64,000 nt of DNA from an uncultured Croceitalea sp. GTDB taxonomy: Bacteria; Bacteroidota; Bacteroidia; Flavobacteriales; Flavobacteriaceae. The position numbers were made by a program, and so were the translations under genes. Positions 45,317 through 53,512 of this stretch are shown one piece after another. Under the pieces are notes generated by a model. That model was not told the origin of the DNA. It ran no database searches and was given only the letters and a program-made list of their open reading frames with translations. The stretch is taken from the NCBI GenBank assembly GCA_947503285.1, contig CANNDD010000011.1, positions 1 through 64,000 on the forward strand, given 5' to 3'. Every line of letters starts with the position of its first letter. The first letter of the stretch is position 1.

Positions 45317-46096
45317 ATGCTGACATTTATTGTACCCCTTAGAAGTAAAACTGTGACTTCTGACTGGACTTCTGTCACACGTCTTTTGAACCGAACCTTA
45401 AATTCCGTTTGCAATCAGTCAAATAAAAATTTCAATGTCATCGTGGCATGTCATGAAATACCTGAAACGGAGTTTACCAGTAATTCAAGAGTAAAATTTT
45501 TACAGGTGGACTTTCAACCGCCTATATTGAAAAATGAGGCATCAGATAGGTGGGTAAAAGAAGCGGATAAGGGCAGAAAAATAAAATTTGCCGTTGATTA
45601 TGCCAAAAGTAAAGGTGCGTCATATATAATGACGGTTGACTCTGATGATTGTATAAGTAATAAAATATGTGATTTTGTTGCTAAAAACACAAAAGCATCA
45701 ACTGCCGGTTGGTATGTGAAAAAAGGATATCTATACCCCGAAGGCAAAAAATATACGTTTTTGAACTTAAAAAATTTCAACACGCTTTGTGGTTCTTGTG
45801 TAATCATAAAACCTCATCTTGTCGATTTTATGTATGGTGAAAACTTCTGGTTTGATCATGAAAGAACAATTTTTGATGGCAATCTATCCTTAATCCCACT
45901 TCCGTTTCCTGGTGCCCTATATAGTATGCTCAATGGGACAAATCATGTACTTGATCATGAGGAAATGAGAAAAAGAATAAGTATCAACGACTTTAGCAGG
46001 AAATCCATCCAGACATTCTTCAGAAGGCTAGGAAAATATGTATTAGTTCCAACTGCATTTATCAAAGACGAGTTTTCAATTCATTACAGTAATTGA
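45317..46096 (+). CDS. GT-A-fold glycosyltransferase (GT2-like)
   Basis: A 259-residue protein with a GT2-like start (LTFIVPLRSKTVTSDW), a long region keeping NRTLNSVCNQSNKNF as the usual helix after the first strand, and a metal-binding MTVDSDDCIS motif (near residue 106). HEEMRKRIS near the C-terminus is a typical late feature. No membrane segments. It stands alone on the plus strand, downstream of a long gap, and convergent with cysN. It may add a side-chain sugar; specificity is unknown. Confidence 0.78.
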   Translation: MLTFIVPLRSKTVTSDWTSVTRLLNRTLNSVCNQSNKNFNVIVACHEIPETEFTSNSRVKFLQVDFQPPILKNEASDRWVKEADKGRKIKFAVDYAKSKGASYIMTVDSDDCISNKICDFVAKNTKASTAGWYVKKGYLYPEGKKYTFLNLKNFNTLCGSCVIIKPHLVDFMYGENFWFDHERTIFDGNLSLIPLPFPGALYSMLNGTNHVLDHEEMRKRISINDFSRKSIQTFFRRLGKYVLVPTAFIKDEFSIHYSN

Positions 46097-46438
46097 GTTA
46101 AAACACTTCCAATATCCCTTTTGTAAATAATCGAAACCCAAAAAAAGTGATACCCCTCATAGAGAATTTTTTGCCATATCCCTCGTTCGTTAAATGACAC
46201 TAATTGTGGCTTTCACGCACATTTAAAGCAATACGAAATTAAAGTAATTTAACACATCGTAATTTAATGTAAGAACCAAGACAAAGCATTTCTTTTCTAT
46301 TTTAGAAAGAAAGATAGAAAGTATCTATTCTCGTTAGAACCCGTCTTTAAAAAATGCATCTACATTCTTCAACCTACAATAGTGTAATTATATCATCAGA
46401 CTTTGATTACCATAAATGTATTGTATTATAGGCTAAGA
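46097..46438. other. Convergent intergenic region, nothing recognised
   Basis: This 340-nt AT-rich gap lies between the glycosyltransferase and cysN stop codons. I found no T-tailed hairpin, repeat or relic. Confidence 0.5.
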
Positions 46439-47695
46439 TTATACCACCATACCAGCTGCCACTGTTTCATTCGTATTTTCATCAATCAAAATAATACTTC
46501 CCGTTATCCTGTTATCCCTATAAGAATCTATCATCAGGGGTTTTACCGTTCTTATTTTTACTTTACAAATATCGTTCATCCGTAATTCTTTATCATCAAA
46601 CTTACGTCCCAGTGAATTTATATCGATTTTATAAATTACTTCTTTGATTATTGCAGTCTGTTCATTTGTTGTATGCTTTACCGTATACTTTGTTCTAGGT
46701 TTAGCAGTTTCACTATTTAACCAACAGAGCATTACTTCCATTTCCTGAGATGGTTCAGGCATATTTTTTGACCTAACAATCATGTCCCCTCTTGCAATGT
46801 CAATATCATCTTCCAACGTAATAGACACCGACATAGGGGCAAATGCTTCCTCAATCTCCCCTGCAGGCCCTTCTATCGCTTTTATTGTAGAGGTAAACCC
46901 TGATGGAAGTACTGTTATGGGCTCTCCAGTTCTAAAAATCCCACTGGTTATACGTCCAGCATAACCGCGATAATCTATAAATCCGTCACGTTGGGGACGT
47001 AATACGGTCTGCACTGGAAATCGGGAATCCACTTTATTGATATCGCTACTGATATGAAGTGTTTCAAGGGTATGAAGGAGTGGTGCCCCTTTGTACCACG
47101 CCATATTTTCTGAACGATTGACCACATTATCCCCCAAAAGGGCACTTATAGGTATAAACCTAACATCTTTTACCAATAATTTCGTGGAAAAATCCTCAAA
47201 TTGTTTTAAAACTTTATTGTATGCTTCTTCTTTAAAATCGACCAAGTCCATTTTATTAATACATACAATCAAGTGCGGGATTTGAAGCAATGAAGCTATG
47301 AAAACGTGCCTTTTTGTTTGCTCTATCACCCCATGCCGGGCATCAACCAAGATGATAGCTGCATTAGCCGTAGAAGCCCCAGTGACCATATTCCGTGTAT
47401 ATTGAATATGTCCTGGTGTATCGGCAATTATAAACTTTCGCTTTGGCGTGGTAAAATAACGGTAGGCAACATCAATGGTAATACCCTGTTCCCGTTCATC
47501 TCTCAATCCATCTGTAAAAAGTGCCAAATCCACACCTTCATGGCCTTTTTGTTTACTCGTATTTTCTATAGCTTCCAGTTGGTCTTCAAATATTGATTTT
47601 GAATCATAAAGCAGACGTCCAATAAGGGTGCTTTTACCATCATCAACACTTCCGGCAGTTGTAAATCTTAGTAATTGGTTATCGTGTATGCTCAT
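46439..47695 (-). CDS. cysN: Sulfate adenylyltransferase subunit 1 (GTPase)
   Basis: A 418-residue GTPase subunit of ATP sulfurylase. With CysD it activates sulfate to APS, driven by GTP hydrolysis. G-motifs: GSVDDGKST (residues 15-23), DTPGH (about 94-98) and NKMD (about 148-151), followed by EF-Tu-like domains 2 and 3. It has no fused APS-kinase domain, matching the separate cysC. It is last in the operon, 18 nt after cysD. Confidence 0.95.
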   Translation of the reverse strand: MSIHDNQLLRFTTAGSVDDGKSTLIGRLLYDSKSIFEDQLEAIENTSKQKGHEGVDLALFTDGLRDEREQGITIDVAYRYFTTPKRKFIIADTPGHIQYTRNMVTGASTANAAIILVDARHGVIEQTKRHVFIASLLQIPHLIVCINKMDLVDFKEEAYNKVLKQFEDFSTKLLVKDVRFIPISALLGDNVVNRSENMAWYKGAPLLHTLETLHISSDINKVDSRFPVQTVLRPQRDGFIDYRGYAGRITSGIFRTGEPITVLPSGFTSTIKAIEGPAGEIEEAFAPMSVSITLEDDIDIARGDMIVRSKNMPEPSQEMEVMLCWLNSETAKPRTKYTVKHTTNEQTAIIKEVIYKIDINSLGRKFDDKELRMNDICKVKIRTVKPLMIDSYRDNRITGSIILIDENTNETVAAGMVV

Positions 47696-47713
47696 AGTAT
47701 TTATTTCAATTTT

Positions 47714-48625
47714 CTAAAAATAACCTTGTTTTTTGCGGTCCTCCATAGCTGTCTCCGATCTTTTGTCATCAGATCTATTGCCCCTTTCGGTTTGGCGCAT
47801 TGCTGACACTTCTTCCACTACTTTTTCAAGGGTATCCGCGTCAGATTCAATACCTCCGGTAATGGTGATATCGCCAAGGGTCCTGAAACGTATTTTCTTG
47901 GTTTCGATTTTTTCATTATCCTCTAAAATCAGAAATTCGGATTTTGGTATCCAAGAGTCGTTTCTCCATACAACTTGGCGCTCATGGGCCAAATACAATG
48001 AAGGGACTTCTATTTTCTCTCTGAGTATGTAATTCCAAACATCCATTTCTGTCCAATTGCTAATGGGAAAGACCCTAAAATGTTCTCCTTCAAAATATTT
48101 TCCATTGAAGAGATTCCAAAGCTCAGGTCTTTGATTTTTTGGATCCCACTGGCCAAAATCATCTCGATGGGAGAAGAATCGTTCTTTAGCCCTCGCTTTT
48201 TCTTCATCCCGCCTTCCGCCTCCTATGGCACAATCTATTTTGTTAGATTCTATTGCATCAAGAAGTGTGGTAATCTGAAGAGCATTACGGGTTGCATTTT
48301 TACCTTTTTCTTCAGCAACCCTTCCTTGATCTATCGATTCTTGAACAGAACCTACAATTAAACGGGCACCCAATTCGTCAATAAGATCATCTCGAAACTT
48401 GATGGTTTCAGGAAAATTATGCCCGGTATCAACGTGCATTAATGCAAATGGAATCTTACATGGATGAAATGCTTTTTTTGCCAAATGGGTTACAACAATG
48501 GAATCTTTCCCTCCTGAAAAAAGAATAACAGGCTTTTGAAACTGCGCCCATACCTCTCGCAAAACGTATATTGCCTCTGATTCAAGCTCATCAATATAGT
48601 TCAATGAGTAATTGTACTCGTTCAT
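47714..48625 (-). CDS. cysD: Sulfate adenylyltransferase subunit 2
   Basis: A 303-residue catalytic subunit of ATP sulfurylase. The PP-loop is SGGKDSIVV (residues 36-44), with HVDTGHNFPETIKFRD and GGRRDEEKARAKER as further family motifs. Its length equals E. coli CysD. It lies 4 nt after cysC and just before cysN. PAPS-reductase (CysH) was excluded because CysD-specific motifs are present and cysN is adjacent. Confidence 0.95.
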   Translation of the reverse strand: MNEYNYSLNYIDELESEAIYVLREVWAQFQKPVILFSGGKDSIVVTHLAKKAFHPCKIPFALMHVDTGHNFPETIKFRDDLIDELGARLIVGSVQESIDQGRVAEEKGKNATRNALQITTLLDAIESNKIDCAIGGGRRDEEKARAKERFFSHRDDFGQWDPKNQRPELWNLFNGKYFEGEHFRVFPISNWTEMDVWNYILREKIEVPSLYLAHERQVVWRNDSWIPKSEFLILEDNEKIETKKIRFRTLGDITITGGIESDADTLEKVVEEVSAMRQTERGNRSDDKRSETAMEDRKKQGYF

Positions 48626-48629
48626 ATTT

Positions 48630-49217
48630 TTATTTTAAGTGTTTTTCAATCGCTTTGTATATCATTTCAACTGATTCTTCAATTGAGTTGTTCTCAGTAA
48701 CTTCCACATGAGGACTTTTTGGGGTTTCATATGGAGCTGATATTCCAGTCATATTCGAAATCTCTCCTCGCCTTGCCTTGGCATATAGCCCTTTCACATC
48801 ACGTCGCTCACACACTTCAAGACTTGTATTAACAAAAACCTCAACATAGTTCTCAGTTCCAACTACATGCCTTATGGCTTTTCTATCTTTTTCATACGGA
48901 GCCACGAATGCAGCCAAGACCACTAAGCCTGCATCTATGAACAACTTAGATATTTCAGAAATCCTCCTTATATTTTCAGTTCTATCTTCAGGGCTAAAAG
49001 AAAGGTTTTTATTAATACCACTTCTAATATTATCACCGTCTAAAGTGTAAGTATGAATACCATTATCATGTAATCTTTGTTCCACGGCATTTGCAATTGT
49101 TGATTTTCCAGATCCCGAAAGACCTGTAAAAAAAATTAAAAAAGAACTGTGCCCATGAAGTTTTTGTCTTTCGGTTCTCGATATTTTATAAGTATGGGGA
49201 ATTATATTGTTACTCAT
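48630..49217 (-). CDS. cysC: Adenylylsulfate (APS) kinase
   Basis: A 195-residue kinase making PAPS from APS and ATP. Walker A GLSGSGKST (near residues 32-40), DGDNIRSGIN, then FVAPYEKDRKAIR and KGLYAKARRGEI, all family motifs. PAPS is the sulfate donor for the two sulfotransferases encoded at 19751 and 22112. It lies 3 nt after the DUF2061 gene and 4 nt before cysD. Confidence 0.95.
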   Translation of the reverse strand: MSNNIIPHTYKISRTERQKLHGHSSFLIFFTGLSGSGKSTIANAVEQRLHDNGIHTYTLDGDNIRSGINKNLSFSPEDRTENIRRISEISKLFIDAGLVVLAAFVAPYEKDRKAIRHVVGTENYVEVFVNTSLEVCERRDVKGLYAKARRGEISNMTGISAPYETPKSPHVEVTENNSIEESVEMIYKAIEKHLK

Positions 49218-49220
49218 GAT

Positions 49221-49733
49221 CTAACTAATTTTAGGTCCAAAATTAGAAGTTTTAACTTGGTCATCCTTATCCTTTGATTTTATTTTTTGCTTTTTAAAGG
49301 TAGAGACGGTCTTTGACCTCATTTTTTTCAATCTCCTCTTGATAAGACCAAAATTCAATCGATACCAAATTCTTTCATGAACATAATAAAGAACCATTTT
49401 AGAAATAACCTCAAAACCACCTATTTTCAACCCTACCATCGGATTTCCTGAGATTAACCATGAAAGTAAAATGGTATCCATAGTGCCAATAAAACGCCAT
49501 GAAAATGTTTTGGCCAAATGCCTTCTTTTACTTTCTGGTATGGGAATTCTTATCCAAAGGCGCTCATGAAAATAATAAAGTACCATTTTGGTAAAAACTT
49601 CAGCGGAACCAATTTTCAAACCTGTCAATGGATTACCGGTAATTATCCATGAAATAACAATGGTGTCCATTGTACCCAGAATTCGCCAGGTAATGGTTTT
49701 CGCAAGGTGTCTTTTGTACGAAATCTTAGCCAT
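49221..49733 (-). CDS. Membrane protein with two tandem DUF2061 domains
   Basis: A 170-residue protein made of two copies of DUF2061 (about residues 9-60 and 68-122). The copies share AKTxxWRxxGTMDTIxxSW, then GNPxxGLKIG and KMVLYYxHERxW, so they arose by internal duplication. Each has hydrophobic stretches suited to one or two membrane helices; the last 45 residues are Lys-rich. The start codon overlaps the cysQ stop by 1 nt (TGATG) and cysC follows after 3 nt, so a link with sulfate activation is likely, possibly transport or anchoring. No biochemical function is known to me. Confidence 0.85.
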   Translation of the reverse strand: MAKISYKRHLAKTITWRILGTMDTIVISWIITGNPLTGLKIGSAEVFTKMVLYYFHERLWIRIPIPESKRRHLAKTFSWRFIGTMDTILLSWLISGNPMVGLKIGGFEVISKMVLYYVHERIWYRLNFGLIKRRLKKMRSKTVSTFKKQKIKSKDKDDQVKTSNFGPKIS

Positions 49734-50530
49734 CAGTTACTAACCAGGAAATATGGGTTCAAAAGATTCTCTTTGTTGTATAACAGGGAACGGTTTGTGT
49801 CTTGGGCAATTACTTTAAGACCGACGGCACTACAAATCGCTTGACCCGCGGCAGTATCCCATTCCATGGTAGGTGCAAATCTCGGATAAATGTCTGCTTT
49901 ACCCTCTGCCACTAGGCAAAATTTAAGTGAGCTTCCCTTTGATACAATTTCTACGTTCCCGTATTTTGACTTTAAATGATTTACAAAATTCGCCGTATCC
50001 TCATTCATATGAGATCGACTGCCCACAACCCTTATTGTACCGCCAACACCCATTGAAGGTGATATTTTATTTTTGATATCAAACAGTGCTCCTTTAATGT
50101 TATGATTTTCATCAAGTATCACTTTTGACGCCCCGTCCATTTTAGCATGCGAAAAGTAAAGTTCCCTAGAAACAGGAACATAAATCACTCCCAATATAGG
50201 GTTGCCATTCTCGACAAGTGCAATATTCACTGTAAACTCACCATTCTTCTTTATGAACTCCTTGGTACCATCTAGTGGATCTACCACCCAACATGTGCCC
50301 CAATCTTTTCTAGTTGAAAAATCAACTTCCTTGTTTTCCTCACTTATTATGTGAATTCCTGTATTATCAAGGAAACCCATGATAACTGAATTGGAGTTTA
50401 AATCAGCCTGTGTAAGTGGTGAATCATCCTTTTTGCCCTCAAAGCTTATCGTATCGTCCTCATATATTTTCAGGATTTCTTTACCGGCTTCTATTGACGC
50501 TAGAATGGCAATGTCCAGTAAATCAGACAT
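49733..50530 (-). CDS. cysQ: 3'(2'),5'-bisphosphate nucleotidase
   Basis: A 265-residue Mg-dependent, Li-sensitive phosphatase of the inositol monophosphatase family. It degrades PAP, the inhibitory product of sulfotransferases, to AMP. Metal motifs: SEENKEVD (loop Glu), WVVDPLDGTKEF (DPLDGT) and EWDTAAGQAI (WDTAA). I chose ATG 50530 (MSDLLDIAIL), where family homology begins; ATG 50569 would add 13 Lys/Thr/Ser-rich residues. It lies between the OmpA-like gene and the DUF2061 gene in the PAPS operon. Confidence 0.92.
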   Translation of the reverse strand: MSDLLDIAILASIEAGKEILKIYEDDTISFEGKKDDSPLTQADLNSNSVIMGFLDNTGIHIISEENKEVDFSTRKDWGTCWVVDPLDGTKEFIKKNGEFTVNIALVENGNPILGVIYVPVSRELYFSHAKMDGASKVILDENHNIKGALFDIKNKISPSMGVGGTIRVVGSRSHMNEDTANFVNHLKSKYGNVEIVSKGSSLKFCLVAEGKADIYPRFAPTMEWDTAAGQAICSAVGLKVIAQDTNRSLLYNKENLLNPYFLVSN

Positions 50531-50591
50531 TGATTTTGATTTTTTTGTATTGGTTTTCAAGTTGATCATCAAAGATTTGTTAACAATATAG

Positions 50592-51776
50592 TTAGTCTTG
50601 GGCCCAAATTACTCCGAATTCAGACCTTCTATTTCTACCATGTTTTTCTTCGGTACAATATACCCCATCATCACAATCGTTGGCCAATTCTTCTTCGCCT
50701 TTGGCTTCACCCTGTAACCGATTAACGGCCACCCCATTTGCCGTCAAATAATCTATAGTGCGTTTGACACGCCGCTCTGATAACCATAAATTGTATTTGT
50801 CAGATCCCCGGGCATCCGTATGCGAGGTAATTTTCAAAGTCAAAGAAGGGTTTTCATTCAAAATCTTGGTAAGTTTATCCAACAATACCTTATCCTGGGT
50901 ATTTAAATATGAGGAATTCAAATCAAAATACACAAGACCCAATGCACTGATTTCTTTTTCGACCAAACTCCGTTTAGCCTCTTCTTCTTCAAGTCTTTTC
51001 TTTTCTAATTCGGCAAGTTTTGCAGCTTCTTGTTCCCTTTTTAAGCGATCTGCAAGCTCTTTTGCTTCTCGCTCTGCTCTAGCAACTTCCACTATGGAAT
51101 CTTGTACTCGTTGTTGTTCTTTTTCAAGTTCTTCAAGCAAGGCAAGTTTTTCTTCTCCTTTACTGGATAAACCCTTCTCAATTCCAAATCGATATACCAC
51201 ACCAGCCGCATGTTGAATATGGTTGGTAGAGTTTTCTGAGTTCATCGTCCACTTACCCATAGAACTAAAATCCAGTCCCCATTTATCAGAGAACCATGTT
51301 CTGAAACCAATATTGGCATTGTATGTTCCGCGACCTTGGTTATTGGCATCGGTGTAGCCAATACCGACCCCTACATAGGGATCAAACCACCCCGTTTCTC
51401 CAATAATTTTGTTCAGGGCATAGTTTGCCCTGATATCAAGGGCATAATAATTAATATCTTCCATGAGAATATCCCCATCTACGATATTACCTTCTTGATA
51501 GCGGTTAAAGGCACCTATCGCTTCCAATCCCAAACCGCTTTTGAAATACCTACCGACACTTAATCGAGATGGGAAAGGGACTATATTCCAATTATCACTG
51601 AAATTGAATACATCGGAAAATTCAGAACCCGCATCATCAACGGCATTAAATCCAACTCCAAAAATCCAAGAACTTAAGACAATACTGTCTTTTTTAGTGA
51701 TTTCCACATCTTGGGAGTGAATTAAGTGAGTTGCTAATAAAACAACGCCAAGCATCAAAAGCTTTTCTAACCTCAT
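50592..51776 (-). CDS. OmpA-family outer-membrane protein
   Basis: A 394-residue protein: signal peptide (1-21), an N-terminal beta-barrel-like region (about 30-200, with aromatic-ended strands such as YALDIRANYAL and YVGVGIGYTD), a charged Glu/Lys/Arg coiled coil (about 208-275), and a C-terminal OmpA domain (about 285-392) with TSHTDARGSD and LSERRVKRT, the residues that bind diaminopimelate of peptidoglycan. It would fix the outer membrane to the wall. It is 60 nt upstream of the chosen cysQ start and has its own likely promoter, so co-transcription with the PAPS genes may be incidental. Confidence 0.92.
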   Translation of the reverse strand: MRLEKLLMLGVVLLATHLIHSQDVEITKKDSIVLSSWIFGVGFNAVDDAGSEFSDVFNFSDNWNIVPFPSRLSVGRYFKSGLGLEAIGAFNRYQEGNIVDGDILMEDINYYALDIRANYALNKIIGETGWFDPYVGVGIGYTDANNQGRGTYNANIGFRTWFSDKWGLDFSSMGKWTMNSENSTNHIQHAAGVVYRFGIEKGLSSKGEEKLALLEELEKEQQRVQDSIVEVARAEREAKELADRLKREQEAAKLAELEKKRLEEEEAKRSLVEKEISALGLVYFDLNSSYLNTQDKVLLDKLTKILNENPSLTLKITSHTDARGSDKYNLWLSERRVKRTIDYLTANGVAVNRLQGEAKGEEELANDCDDGVYCTEEKHGRNRRSEFGVIWAQD

Positions 51777-51803
51777 AATCGTGTAATTTGGGGATTACCG
51801 GAG

Positions 51804-51811
51804 CAAATGTA
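51804..51811 (-). promoter_or_regulatory. Bacteroidetes -7 promoter element of the OmpA-like gene
   Basis: The minus strand reads TACATTTG, a perfect TAnnTTTG, 27 nt before the ATG. A TTTT with 22-nt spacing is a possible weak -33 element. Transcripts from here could extend through cysQ to cysN, since no terminator follows the OmpA-like gene. Confidence 0.5.
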
Positions 51812-51889
51812 ATGCAAAATGGCGTATTGGATGAAAATGTACTTTTAAAGGCAGGTATTCTCGATTAGTTGCCCAAAGAAAATAGGCCC

Positions 51890-52393
51890 CTATAGTTTAA
51901 TAAAAGAAATGGACTTATCATTTTTCACCATTTTATATAAGCAAAATGGGTACGAAATAACAGTATTACTTGGTTCATTGGGCTCTGCCCTAACTGCAAT
52001 TGTAATTGTATCCTCAGTTTCCCCTTCCTTAGTTAAAAATAATCTTTTAACGTTTTGATGTGCTCCTCCATAGGTAAGAACGACCACTTCTTTAGAAAAA
52101 TCAACATTGGGAACTGGAATACCTGGTTTCCTTGTCTGGTTCACTTTCCTAAAAAAATCATTCAACGATTTAAAATCGGTGATGACCAAGGTCTGCAGAC
52201 TATCAGGGGTGTAATAGGAATCTTCAACCAATAGTGCCAATACGATACCTTTTTCATTCGTTTTTTCCGTTTCATCCAACTTTTGGCTTTTACAACAAAC
52301 AGCAAAGAGCACGAAAAGTAAAGAAAACAGTACCCAATTTTTAATAGGAAGTCTTATAACGCGACTTATAGGCTTTTTCATATACTTCTTCAT
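51890..52393 (-). CDS. Small predicted lipoprotein, PrcB-like C-terminal region
   Basis: A 167-residue protein with a hydrophobic signal (WVLFSLLFVLFAVCC) and a possible lipobox Cys33/34. The rest is a compact domain with VVVLTYGGAHQNVKR and SYPFCLYKMVKND, which resembles the PrcB C-terminal family; this is a weak match from memory. The start overlaps the end of bshA by 53 nt (41 nt if Met5 is used), so it is probably translated from the bshA message. Function unknown. Confidence 0.65.
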   Translation of the reverse strand: MKKYMKKPISRVIRLPIKNWVLFSLLFVLFAVCCKSQKLDETEKTNEKGIVLALLVEDSYYTPDSLQTLVITDFKSLNDFFRKVNQTRKPGIPVPNVDFSKEVVVLTYGGAHQNVKRLFLTKEGETEDTITIAVRAEPNEPSNTVISYPFCLYKMVKNDKSISFIKL

Positions 52394-53483
52394 ATAGTGG
52401 AAGGATGTTCAGAATATCAAAATTCGATGCCACATGACGTGCATTCTGCTTGAACTCGTGTAAAAGCTTTTCATTGCTTAAAAGCTTGATCGCATTGTTC
52501 GACATGTCCTTGACGTCGCCTACTTCACTTAAAAATCCGGTTACCCCATGCTGGTTTACTTCTGGAATACCCCCTGTATTACTTGAAATTACAGCCACCC
52601 TGTTGATCATGGCCTCTAAAGCCGCTAAACCGAAACTTTCTGATTCCGATGGTAATAAGAACAAATCTGAAAAACATAAAATACGATCTATTTCATTACT
52701 ATTACCCAGAAAAAGCACTTTATCCATTATACCTAGTTCTTCACATAGCAATTCGGCATGCTCTTTTTCAGGTCCCTCCCCGACCATAATAAGTTTCGAA
52801 GCCACCTTTTTTTGTACTTCAAAGAATATTTTCACGACATCCGGAATTCGTTTGACCTTTCTGAAATTGCTAATATGCGTTATTATCTTTTCATCTTCCC
52901 TTGCCATTAGCGAACGTTGGCAATCGGTATAGCCTGAACTGTATTTATTGCTATCGATAAAATTCGGTATCACCGAAATATCTTGTTCAACCTTAAAAAT
53001 GTCAACCGTCTTGCGTTTTAAATCTTCAGAAACCGAGGTAACCACATCTGATTTATTAATGCTAAAAGTGACCGCAGGTTTGTAAAAAGGGTGATTGCCT
53101 ACTAAAGTAATGTCAGTGCCATGAAGCGTTGTTATCATAGGAATGTATATCCCTTCTTCTTTCAACATTTTCTTGGCCATATAGCCCGCATAGGCATGGG
53201 GTATGGCATAATGTACATGCAATACTTCAATATTGTAAAGCTTAATGGTATCTACCAACTTGCTAGATAGCGCCAATTCGTAAGGTTGATACCTGAATAA
53301 GGGATATTCGGGTACATGGACCTCATGAAAGTGAATATTATTGCTTAAAAGCTCTAGCCTTACGGGTTGACGATAAGTGACAAAATGTATTTCATGTCCC
53401 CGTTCTGCCAGGGCAATACCTAATTCCGTTGCAACGACCCCGCTTCCACCAAAAGTTGGATAACAAACGATAGCTATTTTCAT
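52341..53483 (-). CDS. bshA: N-acetyl-alpha-D-glucosaminyl L-malate synthase (bacillithiol synthesis)
   Basis: A 380-residue GT4-type GT-B enzyme joining GlcNAc from UDP-GlcNAc to L-malate, the first step of bacillithiol. Diagnostic segments: CYPTFGGSGVVATELG (residues 7-22), HVHYAIPHAYAGYMAK, TTLHGTDITLVG and the donor motif ESFGLAALEAMINR. These set it apart from the polysaccharide GT4 enzymes at 34-37 kb. It follows the GH3-fusion gene after 29 nt. Confidence 0.93.
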   Translation of the reverse strand: MKIAIVCYPTFGGSGVVATELGIALAERGHEIHFVTYRQPVRLELLSNNIHFHEVHVPEYPLFRYQPYELALSSKLVDTIKLYNIEVLHVHYAIPHAYAGYMAKKMLKEEGIYIPMITTLHGTDITLVGNHPFYKPAVTFSINKSDVVTSVSEDLKRKTVDIFKVEQDISVIPNFIDSNKYSSGYTDCQRSLMAREDEKIITHISNFRKVKRIPDVVKIFFEVQKKVASKLIMVGEGPEKEHAELLCEELGIMDKVLFLGNSNEIDRILCFSDLFLLPSESESFGLAALEAMINRVAVISSNTGGIPEVNQHGVTGFLSEVGDVKDMSNNAIKLLSNEKLLHEFKQNARHVASNFDILNILPLYEEVYEKAYKSRYKTSY

Positions 53484-53512
53484 AAGGTTAAAATTAGGCT
53501 ATTATTAATGGA

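Noticed and set aside
46439-50530. Assimilatory sulfate reduction operon
   Set aside because: Only activation and PAP-recycling genes are present; no PAPS reductase or sulfite reductase gene is in the window.
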